Made by a program: the position numbers and the translations under genes. Source: Marinobacter mangrovi (GTDB lineage Bacteria > Pseudomonadota > Gammaproteobacteria > Pseudomonadales > Oleiphilaceae). From it: a stretch of 64,000 nucleotides of DNA. Location of the stretch: assembly GCF_016798325.1 (NCBI RefSeq), contig NZ_JAERVO010000009.1, positions 62,001 to 126,000 on the forward strand. Direction: 5' to 3'. Shown one piece after another: positions 38,454-47,381 of the stretch; the first letter of the stretch is position 1, and each line of letters starts with the position of its first letter. Under the pieces are notes generated by a model that ran no database searches, was not told the origin of the DNA, and was given only the letters and a program-made list of their open reading frames with translations.

Positions 38454-38616
38454 CTTGCGGCGGCCGATCGCGAGCGGTCTGCCGTTATAGTGTGTTTATT
38501 CTAGATTCGGGTGCTAACGTCCAAGGCATCTATTGGATGGCATCGCACCCCGCGGAATTGGCGCGGACATTGACGATCGCGGCGCCTGAATGGCGCTGCG
38601 TCAGGCAAGAGCAAAC

Positions 38617-39855
38617 ATGGCTGTAAACAAGACGGACATTAAGGACAAACCCCGCATCGGCCTCGCCCTCGGTGGTGGTGGCCCATTGGGGGGAATCTAT
38701 GAGATCGGAGCCATGCGGGCGCTGGACGAGGCGCTGGACGGCATCGATTTCAACGACCTTGATGTGTATGTCGGGGTGAACGCCGGCTCGTTTGTGGCCG
38801 CCAATTTGGCCAATCAGATGACGACCGCCCAGCTGTGCCGGATCTTCGTCAAGAACGAGGCGGAAGTGCATCCGTTTCACCCGGAAGTCTTCTACCGGCC
38901 GGCGTTCCGCGAGATCGGGCGCCGCCTGATGGCGGTGCCAGGGCTCCTGGCCAGCGCTATGGGCCGCTTCGTCAACAATCCCTACGACCAGAGCTTCCTG
39001 GAAGCGTTGACCATCCTGGCTCAGGCGGCACCATCGGGGTTGTTCGACAACGAAGGGCTGAACGATTATCTGGCCCGAACCTTCAGCATGCTGGGCCGAA
39101 CCAACGATTTCCGCCAATTACGGCGCAGTCTCTATATCGTGGCGGCGGATGTCGAGAGCACGGAAGCGGTCTGTTTCGGGGCGCCCGGTTTCGATCACGT
39201 TCCGATTTCACGGGCGATCCAGGCCAGTACGGCCTCTCCGGGGCTCTACGTGCCGGTGCAGATCGATGGTCGTTATTACGTGGATGGCACCCTGCGCAAG
39301 GGGCTGCACGCTTCGGTGGCGTTCGAGGACGGCGCGGATCTGGTGCTCGCGGTCAATCCCCAAGTGCCGATCGACGCCAGCGCCGCCGTAAGGGCCGGTT
39401 CCATGACGCCGGGCGCGTTGACCCAGGCGGGCATGCCCAACGTGTTGGCCCAGACCTACCGCACCATGGTCTATTCGCGGATGCAGTCGGGCATTGCCCA
39501 GTACGGTCGGGATTATCCGGACAAGGATATCCTGCTGTTTGAACCGACCCGGGACGACGCCAAACTCTTCTTCTCCAACGTCTTCAGCTTCCAGTCGCGG
39601 CGGATGGTTTGCGAGCATGCCTATCAGATGACGCGCCGTGATCTGCTGGCCCGGGCCGATCAATTGGAGTCCAAGCTGGCGCCATACGGCATCCGGTTGC
39701 GTCGCGATCGCCTGGAAGACGACCAGCGCACCATCAGTACGAGTCTTTACGGGGAAATGCTGCCATTGTATGTGGCGAAAGGTCGCCGCTCAGCGCGTGA
39801 CCGCCTGAGTTCAGGCATCGACAATGTGACGGATATTCTGCAGAAGGCCCTGTAG
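38617..39855 (+). CDS. Patatin-like protein with Asn in place of the nucleophile Ser
   Basis: 412 residues from ATG 38617 (an ATG at 38590 is also possible). The glycine-rich oxyanion loop is LALGGGGPLGGIYEIGA (17-32). The nucleophile elbow reads VGVNAGS (52-58), so N55 replaces the serine of the usual GxSxG. The catalytic Asp is kept in YVDGT (223-225), and STASPGLYVPV is the typical patatin segment. The long C-terminal extension (about 290-412) is of unknown function. Loss of serine suggests a pseudo-enzyme, or use of the nearby Ser58. There is no signal peptide, so it is cytoplasmic or membrane-peripheral. It is preceded by ptsP and convergent with the DUF971 gene. Confidence 0.82.
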   Translation: MAVNKTDIKDKPRIGLALGGGGPLGGIYEIGAMRALDEALDGIDFNDLDVYVGVNAGSFVAANLANQMTTAQLCRIFVKNEAEVHPFHPEVFYRPAFREIGRRLMAVPGLLASAMGRFVNNPYDQSFLEALTILAQAAPSGLFDNEGLNDYLARTFSMLGRTNDFRQLRRSLYIVAADVESTEAVCFGAPGFDHVPISRAIQASTASPGLYVPVQIDGRYYVDGTLRKGLHASVAFEDGADLVLAVNPQVPIDASAAVRAGSMTPGALTQAGMPNVLAQTYRTMVYSRMQSGIAQYGRDYPDKDILLFEPTRDDAKLFFSNVFSFQSRRMVCEHAYQMTRRDLLARADQLESKLAPYGIRLRRDRLEDDQRTISTSLYGEMLPLYVAKGRRSARDRLSSGIDNVTDILQKAL

Positions 39856-39873
39856 TTTTTCGTGGGCCCTGGC

Positions 39874-40254
39874 TCAGTGGTATCGGACGCTACCGTCCCG
39901 TGAACCCCCTTCCTTGTCCAACCGGTCCAGATAGTCCTGCCAATAACGGGACTTCTCCCTTCCCAGTTCCTGCAGATAGGCCCAGGTGAACAGACCGGAA
40001 TCGTGGCCGTCGCTGAAACTCAATTTGATCGCGTAGTTGCCAACCATTTCGGCACCGGTCACCAGTACATCCCGTTTGCCGGTCTGCAACGTGCCGGGAC
40101 CGGCTCCATGACCGCGAACTTCAGCTGACGGAGAATAGACCCGCAGGAGTTCGAAGGGCAGTTCTAGTACTTCGCCATTCTCATAACTGAGCACGAGCAG
40201 GCGGCTCTGTTTGCGGATGCGGATATCACTGGGGCGTTGGGCTTCGGTGGACAT
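39874..40254 (-). CDS. DUF971 family protein (gamma-butyrobetaine hydroxylase-like N-terminal domain)
   Basis: 126 residues. IRIRKQSRLLVLSYENGEVLELPFELLRVYSPSAEVRGHG and VGNYAIKLSFSDGHDSGLFTW-type segments identify the DUF971 fold, which forms the N-terminal domain of gamma-butyrobetaine hydroxylases. Here it is free-standing. Its location directly after hslVU is conserved in many proteobacteria. Function is unknown; links to Fe-S or metal handling have been suggested for relatives. It is separated from hslU by 61 bp that contain a perfect hairpin. Confidence 0.88.
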   Translation of the reverse strand: MSTEAQRPSDIRIRKQSRLLVLSYENGEVLELPFELLRVYSPSAEVRGHGAGPGTLQTGKRDVLVTGAEMVGNYAIKLSFSDGHDSGLFTWAYLQELGREKSRYWQDYLDRLDKEGGSRDGSVRYH

Positions 40255-40283
40255 GGGGTTGGCATCGACCGGTGACTGGGGGA

Positions 40284-40310
40284 GTGGGAGGCGAATGACT
40301 CGCCTCCCAC
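40284..40310. terminator. Perfect 11-bp hairpin between hslU and the DUF971 gene
   Basis: GTGGGAGGCGA (40284-40294) pairs with TCGCCTCCCAC (40300-40310) around a 5-nt loop. No T tract follows on the minus strand, so it is probably an attenuating or mRNA-end-protecting structure within the hslVU transcript rather than a full terminator. Confidence 0.5.
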
Positions 40311-40315
40311 AGGTT

Positions 40316-41647
40316 TTACAGGATATATCGGCTCAGGTCTTCGTCTTCGGACAGATCGCCGAGTTTTTCGTCAACGTAGGCGGCCGTAACCTGGAATTCG
40401 CCGGTGGATGAATCGCCCGCATCAAACGAGATGGTCTCCAGCAGGCGCTCCATCACAGTATGCAGTCGACGGGCACCGATATTTTCGGTGGTCTCGTTCA
40501 CCTTCCAGGACACCTGGGCGATCCGCTCTATGGCGTCGGCGGTGAAGTTCAGCTGCAGACCTTCGGTGTTCATCAGGGCTTCGTACTGCTGCACCAGGGA
40601 CGCATCCGGCTCGGTGAGGATTCGCTTGAAGTCCTCCGGCGTCAGCGCTTGCAGCTCGACGCGAATCGGCAGGCGCCCCTGCAGTTCGGGAATCAGGTCC
40701 GATGGCTTGGACAGGTGAAACGCGCCCGATGCGATAAACAGGATGTGATCGGTGCGCACCATGCCGAACTTGGTGCTCACGGTGCTGCCCTCGATCAGCG
40801 GCAACAGGTCGCGCTGCACGCCTTCCCGGGACACGTCCGCGGAGCCGTTTTCGGAGCGCTTGGCCACCTTGTCGATTTCATCGATGAAGACAATGCCGTT
40901 CTGCTCCACCACCTGGATGGCCTTCTGCTTGATCTCTTCCTCATTGACCAGCTTGGCGGCTTCTTCCTCGCGTACCGCGACCAGGGCATCCGCGACTTTC
41001 ATCTTGCGGGTCTTCTTTTTGTCGCGGGACATACTGGAGAACATGTTCTGCAGCTGGCTGGTCATCTCCTCCATGCCCGGCGGGGCCATGATTTCGACGC
41101 CGGCGCCGGAGCTGCTCAGGTCCACTTCGATTTCCTTGTCGTCCAGCTCGCCTTCCCGCAGCTTCTTGCGGAACAGCTGCCGGGTGGACGAGTCGCCGGA
41201 GGAGCGCTGGCTGTCTTCCTCGAAGCTGCGGGCCGGTGGGAGCAGGGCGTCCAGGATGCGATCCTCGGCGGCGTCTTCGGCACGATGCTCGTTACGCTTG
41301 ATCTCTTTCTCACGCAGCATCTTCACGGCCATATCCGCCAGGTCGCGCACGATGGACTCGACATCGCGGCCCACGTAACCCACCTCGGTAAACTTGGTGG
41401 CTTCCACTTTCAGGAAGGGTGCATCCGCCAGTTTGGCCAGGCGACGGGCGATCTCGGTCTTGCCCACACCGGTGGGGCCGATCATCAGGATGTTCTTGGG
41501 CGTGATTTCGTCCCGCAGCGCCGGTTCCAGCTGCATGCGACGCCAGCGGTTGCGCAGGGCAACGGCGACGGCCCGCTTGGCCTCCTCCTGGCCGACGATG
41601 TGTTTGTTGAGTTCATGAACGATTTCACGAGGGGTCATTGCAGACAT
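40316..41647 (-). CDS. hslU: ATP-dependent protease ATPase subunit HslU
   Basis: AAA+ unfoldase of 443 residues that forms hexamers feeding HslV. Walker A GPTGVGKT is at 57-64 and Walker B in [11 protein letters not shown]. The inserted I-domain lies roughly between 110 and 240, rich in charged residues. The C-terminal tail ends in DLSRYIL, which docks into HslV. The start at ATG 41647 is preceded by GGAG; the frame upstream to 41827 is only the hslV shadow. The hslV stop is 10 bp away. It is cotranscribed under the sigma-32-type promoter upstream of hslV. Confidence 0.97.
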   Translation of the reverse strand: MSAMTPREIVHELNKHIVGQEEAKRAVAVALRNRWRRMQLEPALRDEITPKNILMIGPTGVGKTEIARRLAKLADAPFLKVEATKFTEVGYVGRDVESIVRDLADMAVKMLREKEIKRNEHRAEDAAEDRILDALLPPARSFEEDSQRSSGDSSTRQLFRKKLREGELDDKEIEVDLSSSGAGVEIMAPPGMEEMTSQLQNMFSSMSRDKKKTRKMKVADALVAVREEEAAKLVNEEEIKQKAIQVVEQNGIVFIDEIDKVAKRSENGSADVSREGVQRDLLPLIEGSTVSTKFGMVRTDHILFIASGAFHLSKPSDLIPELQGRLPIRVELQALTPEDFKRILTEPDASLVQQYEALMNTEGLQLNFTADAIERIAQVSWKVNETTENIGARRLHTVMERLLETISFDAGDSSTGEFQVTAAYVDEKLGDLSEDEDLSRYIL

Positions 41648-41657
41648 GATGGCTCCG

Positions 41658-42188
41658 TCACTCTTTGCCGGACAGCACTTCGAGCGTGCGGTTATGGTTC
41701 GTGTAAATGCAGATGTCAGCGGCGATGTCGAGACCCTTCTCGACGATCTCGTCCGCCTTGAGCTCTGTGTTTTCCAGCAGTGCCCGTGAGGCGGCCTGGG
41801 CAAAAGGCCCGCCGCTGCCAATGGCAATGAGGCTGTCTTCGGGTTCGATGACGTCCCCGTTACCGGTGATGATCAACGAGGCGGTGTGATCGGCCACCGC
41901 CAGCAAGGCTTCGAGTCGTCGCAGGGCCCTGTCCGTTCGCCAATCCTTGGCCAGTTCCACGGCGGCCCGGGTCAGGTTGCCCTGATGCTTCTCCAGCTGC
42001 GCTTCGAAGCGCTCGAACAGGGTGAAGGCGTCGGCCGTGCCACCGGCGAATCCGGCCAGGACCTGGTTGTTGTACAGGCGGCGCACTTTTCTGGCATTGC
42101 CTTTCATCACGGTGTTGCCCAGGGAAACCTGACCGTCACCGCCCATGGCCACCGTGTCGCCGCGTCGTACAGAAAGAATCGTTGTCAT
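41658..42188 (-). CDS. hslV: ATP-dependent protease proteolytic subunit HslV
   Basis: N-terminal nucleophile peptidase of 176 residues, a homologue of the proteasome beta subunit. After Met removal, Thr2 is the nucleophile ([24 protein letters not shown]), and the conserved Lys is in [10 protein letters not shown]. It assembles as stacked hexamers with HslU and degrades heat-damaged and regulatory proteins. It is the first gene of the operon hslV-hslU, with a heat-shock promoter about 105 nt upstream and a long inverted repeat in the leader. Confidence 0.97.
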   Translation of the reverse strand: MTTILSVRRGDTVAMGGDGQVSLGNTVMKGNARKVRRLYNNQVLAGFAGGTADAFTLFERFEAQLEKHQGNLTRAAVELAKDWRTDRALRRLEALLAVADHTASLIITGNGDVIEPEDSLIAIGSGGPFAQAASRALLENTELKADEIVEKGLDIAADICIYTNHNRTLEVLSGKE

Positions 42189-42224
42189 GTGAGCTCCAAG
42201 TGCTAATGAGCCTGTTGGGAAGGT

Positions 42225-42276
42225 GCCTCTGAATACGTCCCGAACAGGGGGGCAGGATCAGGGCTTATTCAGAGGC
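42225..42276 (-). repeat. Inverted-repeat element in the hslV 5' leader
   Basis: GCCTCTGAATA (42225-42235) pairs perfectly with TATTCAGAGGC (42266-42276) across a 30-nt loop. It lies between the sigma-32-type -10 box and the hslV start. A sister element with the same GCCTCTGA...TCAGAGGCCCC arms lies at 44851-44922 before argS. In E. coli a leader stem-loop is reported to stabilise hslVU mRNA, so a similar role is possible. Confidence 0.65.
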
Positions 42277-42293
42277 CCCTCGAGATTCCTTAG

Positions 42294-42321
42294 ATATGGC
42301 TATGACAGGGTGATTTTCAAG
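42294..42321 (-). promoter_or_regulatory. Sigma-32 (heat-shock) promoter of hslVU
   Basis: Read on the minus strand, CTTGAAA (42321-42315) is a perfect sigma-32 -35 box. It is followed after 13 nt by AGCCATAT (42301-42294), matching 6 of 8 positions of the CCCCATNT -10 box. Element quality, spacing and location before hslV all agree with heat-shock control of hslVU. Confidence 0.75.
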
Positions 42322-42423
42322 GGGATAGACGGGATGGCCCATCGTGACAATTCAGCAATCATACGATGGCGGTGGGTAGCCGGGTCACGTTTGCCCGGCC
42401 GTGCCACGACCGGGCTCAGAGAA

Positions 42424-43080
42424 TCAGCCTTCCTTGGGGACCTTGCGGACCAAAGGCTCGATATTGATGCTGACCAGCTTGTCGACGACGCTGTTCATCT
42501 TGCTGCGGGAGTCGAACGGGCCGATGTTGACCCGGTACCAGATGACGCCGCTGTCCAGCTTGATCTGCTCGATGGAGGCGTGCAGCCCCTGGAAGGCCAC
42601 CTGGGCGCGTTGGCGCTCGGCATCGCTGCGGCCTTTGAACGAGCCGGTCTGGATCATGTACTGGTACTTGCGTTCGGCCGGGGCTGGTCCCGGGTCGTAG
42701 GCTTCCACCTTGGGTGGTACCACTTCCGATTCCGGCAGCATGTCGTAGAACTGGAAAGATTCCTTTTTCTCTTTCTGGGCCGGTGCCGCCTTGGGGGTGG
42801 TTTTGGCCGTCTGTGCCGGCTGACTGCCCCGGGACGACCCCGCCGGACCGTTGCCCGGCGCGGGCAGCGAGTTCAGGTAGGCAATGAAGCCAATGAACCC
42901 GCCCACCAGGGCGAGAGACAGTATCCAGCGCAGGGACAGGCCGCCGGACTGCTTCCGGGGGCTGGCCTTCTTGCTGCGTTCCGGCTTTTGGGTGCCTTTG
43001 GCCCGTCGCGGCGCAGGCCGGCTGGTGCTGGTGGCTGCTGCGCCCTGGGGGCGGGACTTCTTGGCGTAATCACGGGACAT
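42424..43080 (-). CDS. SPOR-domain membrane protein (FtsN-like)
   Basis: 218 residues with a bitopic inner-membrane layout. A basic cytoplasmic N-terminus (1-50) is followed by one membrane helix (51-69), a Pro/Ala/Lys-rich periplasmic linker and a C-terminal SPOR domain (about 138-214; KYQYMIQTGSFKGRSDAERQ and WYRVNIGPFDSR). SPOR domains bind denuded septal peptidoglycan, and this layout matches FtsN. Position between argS and hslV is conserved in pseudomonad-type genomes. Septal targeting is a safe inference; identity as the essential FtsN is not. Confidence 0.88.
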   Translation of the reverse strand: MSRDYAKKSRPQGAAATSTSRPAPRRAKGTQKPERSKKASPRKQSGGLSLRWILSLALVGGFIGFIAYLNSLPAPGNGPAGSSRGSQPAQTAKTTPKAAPAQKEKKESFQFYDMLPESEVVPPKVEAYDPGPAPAERKYQYMIQTGSFKGRSDAERQRAQVAFQGLHASIEQIKLDSGVIWYRVNIGPFDSRSKMNSVVDKLVSINIEPLVRKVPKEG

Positions 43081-43117
43081 CGGTGATGGGCCTCGCGCTG
43101 GACTGCTGTCCTGTGGG

Positions 43118-44803
43118 TTACATCTCTTCCGGTGCGCCGACGCCGATCAGCGACAGGCCGTTGACCAGCACCTGCTGGACCGCCAGGCAAAGGGCGATTC
43201 GTGCATCGCGGATGGTTTCGTCGTCCACCAAGACCTTGTGAGCGTTGTAATACGTGTGGAACTGCCCGGCCAGGTCGCGCAGGTAATGGGTGACGTGGTG
43301 CGGTTCGCGCGTGGCGGCCGCATTGGCGATCAGTTCCGGATACTGGGCCAGGCGATTGGCCAGATCCCGTTCCTCTTCCAGTCCCAGGCCGTCCAGGCGC
43401 TCCACCAGCGCCCGGCGGTCGGCCTGGATACCTTCTGCGGCCAGCTTGCGCAGCACGCTGCAGATCCGGGCATGAGCATACTGGATGTAATAGACCGGGT
43501 TTTCATTGGTCTGGGAGCGGGCCAGGTCAATATCGAAGGTCAACTGGGAATCGACCCGACGCGCCGCCAGGAAGAATCGCGTGGCATCACGGCCGACTTC
43601 GTCGATCAGATCGCGCAGCGTGACGTAGCTGCCGGCGCGTTTGGACAGTTTCACTTCTTCGCCGGAACGGGTCACCAGCACCATCTGGTGCAGGACGTAA
43701 TCCGGCCACCCCTGTGGAATGCCGGTTTTCAGGGCCTGGAGGCCGGCGCGCACCCGCGTGACTGTAGAGTGGTGGTCAGCCCCCTGTTCGTTGATCACGG
43801 TGGTGTAGCCACGGCGCCACTTGTCCAGGTGATAGGCGACGTCCGGCAGGAAGTAGGTGTAGCCGCCGTCGGTCTTGCGCATGACCCGGTCCTTGTCGTC
43901 GCCGAACTCGGTGGTGCGCAGCCAGGTGGCGCCTTCCTTTTCATAGGTGTAGCCGTTGTCCGTCAGCATGCGGACGGTTTCTTCCACCTTGCCATCGCTG
44001 TACAGGGACGACTCCAGGAAATAGACGTCGAACTCGACGCCGAAAGCCTTGAGGTCCAGATCCTGCTCGCGGCGCAGGTAGGCCACGGCAAAGGCTTTGA
44101 TCGCGTCCAGGTCGTTCGCATCCGCCTTGGCGGTCACTTCCCGATCGTCGGCCGTCACTGTCTCGCCGGCCAGGTAGGCCTTGGCCACATCGACTATGTA
44201 GTCGCCGCGATAGCCGTCAGCGGGCCAGCCCTCGTCCTCAGGAGTCTTGCCCTGGGCGCGGGCCTGAACGGACAGCGCCAGGTTGTCGATCTGGGCGCCG
44301 GCGTCGTTGTAGTAGAACTCGCGGGAAACCTGATAGCCGTTGGCTTCCAGCAGTCGCGCCAGGCAATCGCCAATCGCCGCACCGCGACCGTGACCGACAT
44401 GCAGCGGACCGGTCGGGTTGGCTGAGACGAACTCGATCTGTACCGATTCGCCCTGGCCGCTGTTGTTGCGGCCGTAGGTTTCACCGGACTCAATGATCGT
44501 GCGCACAATGTCGAAGCTGCTGGCGTCACTCATGAAAAAGTTGATAAAGCCCGGGCCGGCAATGTCGACTTTCTGGACGGCCGGGCTCTCCGGCAGCTTG
44601 TCGATCAAGGCTTCGGCCAGTTGTCGCGGTGGTTTCCCAGCAGCCTTGGCGGTGGCCAGGGCGATGTTTGTAGCGAAATCGCCGTGGGCCTTGTCGCGGG
44701 TGTTGTCGACATTCGGCGTGAACGTCTGGTCGGCCGGCAAAACGCCGTCGGCCTGGAGCGCCGCAATGGCGGCTTCAAGTAGCTGGGTTACCGTATCTTT
44801 CAT
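43118..44803 (-). CDS. argS: Arginyl-tRNA synthetase
   Basis: Class I aminoacyl-tRNA synthetase of 561 residues. The HIGH-type motif is HVGHGRG in [15 protein letters not shown]. The KMSKS equivalent is replaced by the LSKRAG form ([13 protein letters not shown]), as in many ArgRS. The N-terminal Add1 domain, which binds the tRNA D-loop, and a helical anticodon-binding C-domain are present. ATG 44803 gives [13 protein letters not shown]; the open frame to 44911 runs through the inverted-repeat element and is untranslated leader. Confidence 0.97.
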   Translation of the reverse strand: MKDTVTQLLEAAIAALQADGVLPADQTFTPNVDNTRDKAHGDFATNIALATAKAAGKPPRQLAEALIDKLPESPAVQKVDIAGPGFINFFMSDASSFDIVRTIIESGETYGRNNSGQGESVQIEFVSANPTGPLHVGHGRGAAIGDCLARLLEANGYQVSREFYYNDAGAQIDNLALSVQARAQGKTPEDEGWPADGYRGDYIVDVAKAYLAGETVTADDREVTAKADANDLDAIKAFAVAYLRREQDLDLKAFGVEFDVYFLESSLYSDGKVEETVRMLTDNGYTYEKEGATWLRTTEFGDDKDRVMRKTDGGYTYFLPDVAYHLDKWRRGYTTVINEQGADHHSTVTRVRAGLQALKTGIPQGWPDYVLHQMVLVTRSGEEVKLSKRAGSYVTLRDLIDEVGRDATRFFLAARRVDSQLTFDIDLARSQTNENPVYYIQYAHARICSVLRKLAAEGIQADRRALVERLDGLGLEEERDLANRLAQYPELIANAAATREPHHVTHYLRDLAGQFHTYYNAHKVLVDDETIRDARIALCLAVQQVLVNGLSLIGVGAPEEM

Positions 44804-44850
44804 GCTGGCAGATGACTCTGTCGGATCGGAGCATTGAATGGGCTGAAAGA

Positions 44851-44922
44851 GCCTCTGATGAACCCCGTAACGGCCTCGGCATGCTGTGTCAGCCGGAGGC
44901 GGGTCAGTCACTCATCAGAGGC
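44851..44922 (-). repeat. Inverted-repeat element in the argS 5' leader
   Basis: GCCTCTGATGA (44851-44861) pairs perfectly with TCATCAGAGGC (44912-44922). The 50-nt interior contains a further imperfect GGCCTCGGC / GCCGGAGGC pair. It starts about 22 nt downstream of the predicted argS transcription start. The arms share GCCTCTGA and TCAGAGGCCCC with the hslV leader element. Confidence 0.65.
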
Positions 44923-44951
44923 CCCGGAACGAGCCCTCTCGAGGATCGCGT

Positions 44952-44980
44952 ATTATCGCGGAAAGCCCGGCCTTTCTCAA
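44952..44980 (-). promoter_or_regulatory. Sigma-70 promoter of argS
   Basis: On the minus strand, TTGAGA (44980-44975) and GATAAT (44957-44952) are separated by exactly 17 nt; 4 of 6 and 5 of 6 bases fit the consensus. It would start transcription near 44945, leaving a leader of about 140 nt that contains the inverted-repeat element. Confidence 0.65.
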
Positions 44981-45009
44981 TGTGGCGGACCACTATCGGG
45001 TGTCCCGAG

Positions 45010-47187
45010 CTACCCGGTTTCCAGGGGATCGATATCCACCTGCCATTTCAGTGTGGCCGGCTTCTTTTCATTCTCAAGGAAATAACACAGGTTCGCCAAT
45101 GTCGCCTGCATGGGCCCGCGACGATCGCTGAGGAAGATCAGCTGTGCCCGGTGGCGGTCCGCGCGTCGGGCAATCAGCGCCGGCAAAGGCCCCCAGGTTT
45201 CGATGCGATTGTCCCGGATCTGTGCCTTGGCGGCATCGAGCAGGGACAGGCTTTCCTCCATGGAGGCGGCTTCTGCCCGAAGCAGGGCCATGGCCCGGAA
45301 GGGCGGCAGGCTGAGCGCCTCGCGTTCTGCCAGTATGTGCTCGGCAAGCGTGGGATAGTGGCCGTCGCAGAGCTGGTTGAGAAGTGGGTGCTCACTGTGG
45401 CAGGTCTGGATCAGGACGGTGCCGGGGATGACACCTCGGCCGGCGCGACCGCTGACTTGCAGCAGCGTCTGTACCAGCTGTTCCGGCGCCCGGAAGTCCA
45501 CGCTGAACAAGCCGCCGTCGGCATTGACCACCACCACCAGTGAGACGTTGGGAAAGTCGTGACCCTTTGCCAGCATCTGGGTGCCCACCAGGATACAAGG
45601 CTCACCGGTATTCACGCGTTCGAGGATGCGATCAATGCTGCCGCGATTGCGCGTACTGTCCCGGTCCACCCGAATCACCGGGGTGTCGGGAAAAGCCGAC
45701 TGGAGCACGTCTTCGGTGCGTTCGGTGCCCTGACCGATGGGTTTGTAGGCGTCGCTGTCGCAACTCGGGCAGGTGAGCGGCGCGGCGGTTTGGTAATCGC
45801 AGTGGTGGCAGCGCAGGGCCCGGTCGCGGCGGTGGAAGGTGAGCCGGGAGTCGCAGCGAGGGCATTCGCTGGTGTGCCCGCAGTCAAAACACATCATCAC
45901 CGGGGCGAAACCACGGCGGTTGACGAAGACCAGTACCTGCTCCTGGCGCTCGATCCGTTCGCGGACCGCCTGCAGGGCGCGTGGCGATAGACCGCCCTCC
46001 AGCGGTCGGCTGCGGATGTCGAGCAGCCGCATGGTGGGTGGCCGGGCCTCGCCGGCCCTTTCCTCCAGTCGAATCAGGCGGTACTTTCCGGACGTGGCGT
46101 TGTGCCAGGATTCGATCGACGGCGTGGCTGATCCCAGTATGACCGGGCACTGGTTCAGGTGGGCCCGGTATACAGCGAGATCGCGGCCGGAATAGCGAAA
46201 ACCTTCGCCCTGTTTGAAGGACGTGTCGTGCTCCTCGTCGACGATCAGGGCCCCCAGTCTCATAAAGGGCAGGGTGACCGCCGAGCGGGTGCCGATGACA
46301 ATGACCGGGTCGCCCTGTCGGATGCGCAGCCACGTGTGCAGGCGTTCGCCGTCGTTCAGGGCTGAATGCCAGACGGCAATGCGGTCGCCGAAGTAGCGGG
46401 TGAAGCGTCGCACAGTCTGGGGGGTGAGGTTGATTTCCGGGACCAGCACCAGGGCCTGCTGATCGTCGGAGAGATACCGCTCTATATAATGAAGATAGAG
46501 TTCGGTCTTGCCGCTGCCCGTGATGCCATAGAGTAGCGAGGCGGTAAATCCCTCATCCGGGCAGGGGAGTTGTCCGAAGGCCTCGTTCTGGGCGGGGGTT
46601 AGCTCCGGCAGGGTGTCGACAGGCGTGGGCTTGCGGGAGCTGAGCTGCTCTTTGGCGTTGGCTTCACGGATCATTTCGCGGTCCGCCAGGGCTTTCAGTT
46701 GGGCGCGGGAGAAACCGGCCGCCAGGATGTCCTTTTGCCCCATCGGCTCGCCGAGATCCGACAGCCAGTCGAGCAGGGCCTGCTGGCGCTTTGCATGGGC
46801 CGGCAATGGCGCGGTACTGGCGCCGGGGACAATGGTCCATGCTTGCTCGGCGGGTTGCGACGCGGGTCGCCCCCGGCGAAGTGCCGGAGGCAGCCCCATA
46901 AAAAGACACTCGCCGAGCGGATGCTGGTAGTAACTGGCGGCCCACTGCAACAGGGTACGAGTCTCATCGGGCAAGGCTGGCCAGTCTTCGAGAACGGCGC
47001 TGATGGGTTTGAGCTTGATACCTTCTGGCGGCTGAACGCCGGTGTCCACGACAAGGCCAACCAGCGACTGGCGGCCGAACGGAATACGGACTCGCTGGCC
47101 TGGTTGCACAACCATGCCGTCGGGGATCCTGTAGTCGAACAGTCGTCGCAGGGGGCGTGACAGCGCAATGCGTGCCGTCTGGGTCAC
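45010..47187 (-). CDS. priA: Primosomal protein N' (replication restart helicase PriA)
   Basis: 3'-to-5' DNA helicase of 725 residues that loads the replisome at repaired forks. An N-terminal DNA-binding domain holds VRIPFGRQSLVGLVVD. It is followed by Walker A GITGSGKTELYLH, DEEH box (VDEEHDTSFKQ), and a two-zinc cysteine cluster (CFDCG, CPRCD, CHHCDY, CPSCD). Helicase motifs V and VI follow, as in GTQMLAKGHDFPNVSLV and VSGRAGRG. It starts at GTG 47187 with GGAGA upstream. It is divergent from rpmE, a conserved arrangement in gammaproteobacteria. Confidence 0.97.
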   Translation of the reverse strand: MTQTARIALSRPLRRLFDYRIPDGMVVQPGQRVRIPFGRQSLVGLVVDTGVQPPEGIKLKPISAVLEDWPALPDETRTLLQWAASYYQHPLGECLFMGLPPALRRGRPASQPAEQAWTIVPGASTAPLPAHAKRQQALLDWLSDLGEPMGQKDILAAGFSRAQLKALADREMIREANAKEQLSSRKPTPVDTLPELTPAQNEAFGQLPCPDEGFTASLLYGITGSGKTELYLHYIERYLSDDQQALVLVPEINLTPQTVRRFTRYFGDRIAVWHSALNDGERLHTWLRIRQGDPVIVIGTRSAVTLPFMRLGALIVDEEHDTSFKQGEGFRYSGRDLAVYRAHLNQCPVILGSATPSIESWHNATSGKYRLIRLEERAGEARPPTMRLLDIRSRPLEGGLSPRALQAVRERIERQEQVLVFVNRRGFAPVMMCFDCGHTSECPRCDSRLTFHRRDRALRCHHCDYQTAAPLTCPSCDSDAYKPIGQGTERTEDVLQSAFPDTPVIRVDRDSTRNRGSIDRILERVNTGEPCILVGTQMLAKGHDFPNVSLVVVVNADGGLFSVDFRAPEQLVQTLLQVSGRAGRGVIPGTVLIQTCHSEHPLLNQLCDGHYPTLAEHILAEREALSLPPFRAMALLRAEAASMEESLSLLDAAKAQIRDNRIETWGPLPALIARRADRHRAQLIFLSDRRGPMQATLANLCYFLENEKKPATLKWQVDIDPLETG

Positions 47188-47219
47188 AGGGTCTCCGTCA
47201 TTGGAAAAAGGAAAGGCGC

Positions 47220-47248
47220 AGTATAAGGGAACACTGCTACAGGCTCAT
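47220..47248 (-). promoter_or_regulatory. Candidate sigma-70 promoter of priA
   Basis: On the minus strand, TATACT (47225-47220) is a good -10 box, 33 nt before the priA GTG. The best -35 at 17-nt spacing is ATGAGC (47248-47243), a weak match. Confidence 0.4.
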
Positions 47249-47251
47249 CTA

Positions 47252-47279
47252 TTGCGAATCAAGGGAATTCTGATATGAT
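47252..47279 (+). promoter_or_regulatory. Promoter of rpmE with extended -10
   Basis: TTGCGA (47252-47257) and TATGAT (47274-47279) are 16 nt apart, with TGA directly before the -10 hexamer giving an extended -10. Transcription would start near 47286, leaving a leader of about 95 nt before rpmE. Confidence 0.65.
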
Positions 47280-47293
47280 TCGCCGTCTGATTT

Positions 47294-47313
47294 TGGCGGC
47301 ATTTTAACCGCCA
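47294..47313 (+). promoter_or_regulatory. Hairpin in the rpmE leader, possible L31 autoregulatory structure
   Basis: TGGCGG (47294-47299) pairs with CCGCCA (47308-47313) around an 8-nt AT-rich loop, near the 5' end of the predicted rpmE transcript. Ribosomal protein L31 leaders are known in gammaproteobacteria, but I could not match this to a specific published structure. Confidence 0.4.
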
Positions 47314-47381
47314 TGGCCATTTTACCCCATGCGGTGCCTGGCAGATGATCAGGTGGCGGCATATGCAAAGAGGGTTTTCCC

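Noticed and set aside
40460-41761. 433-codon plus-strand frame opposite hslU
   Set aside because: Antisense of the hslU coding sequence; no domain or ribosome site.
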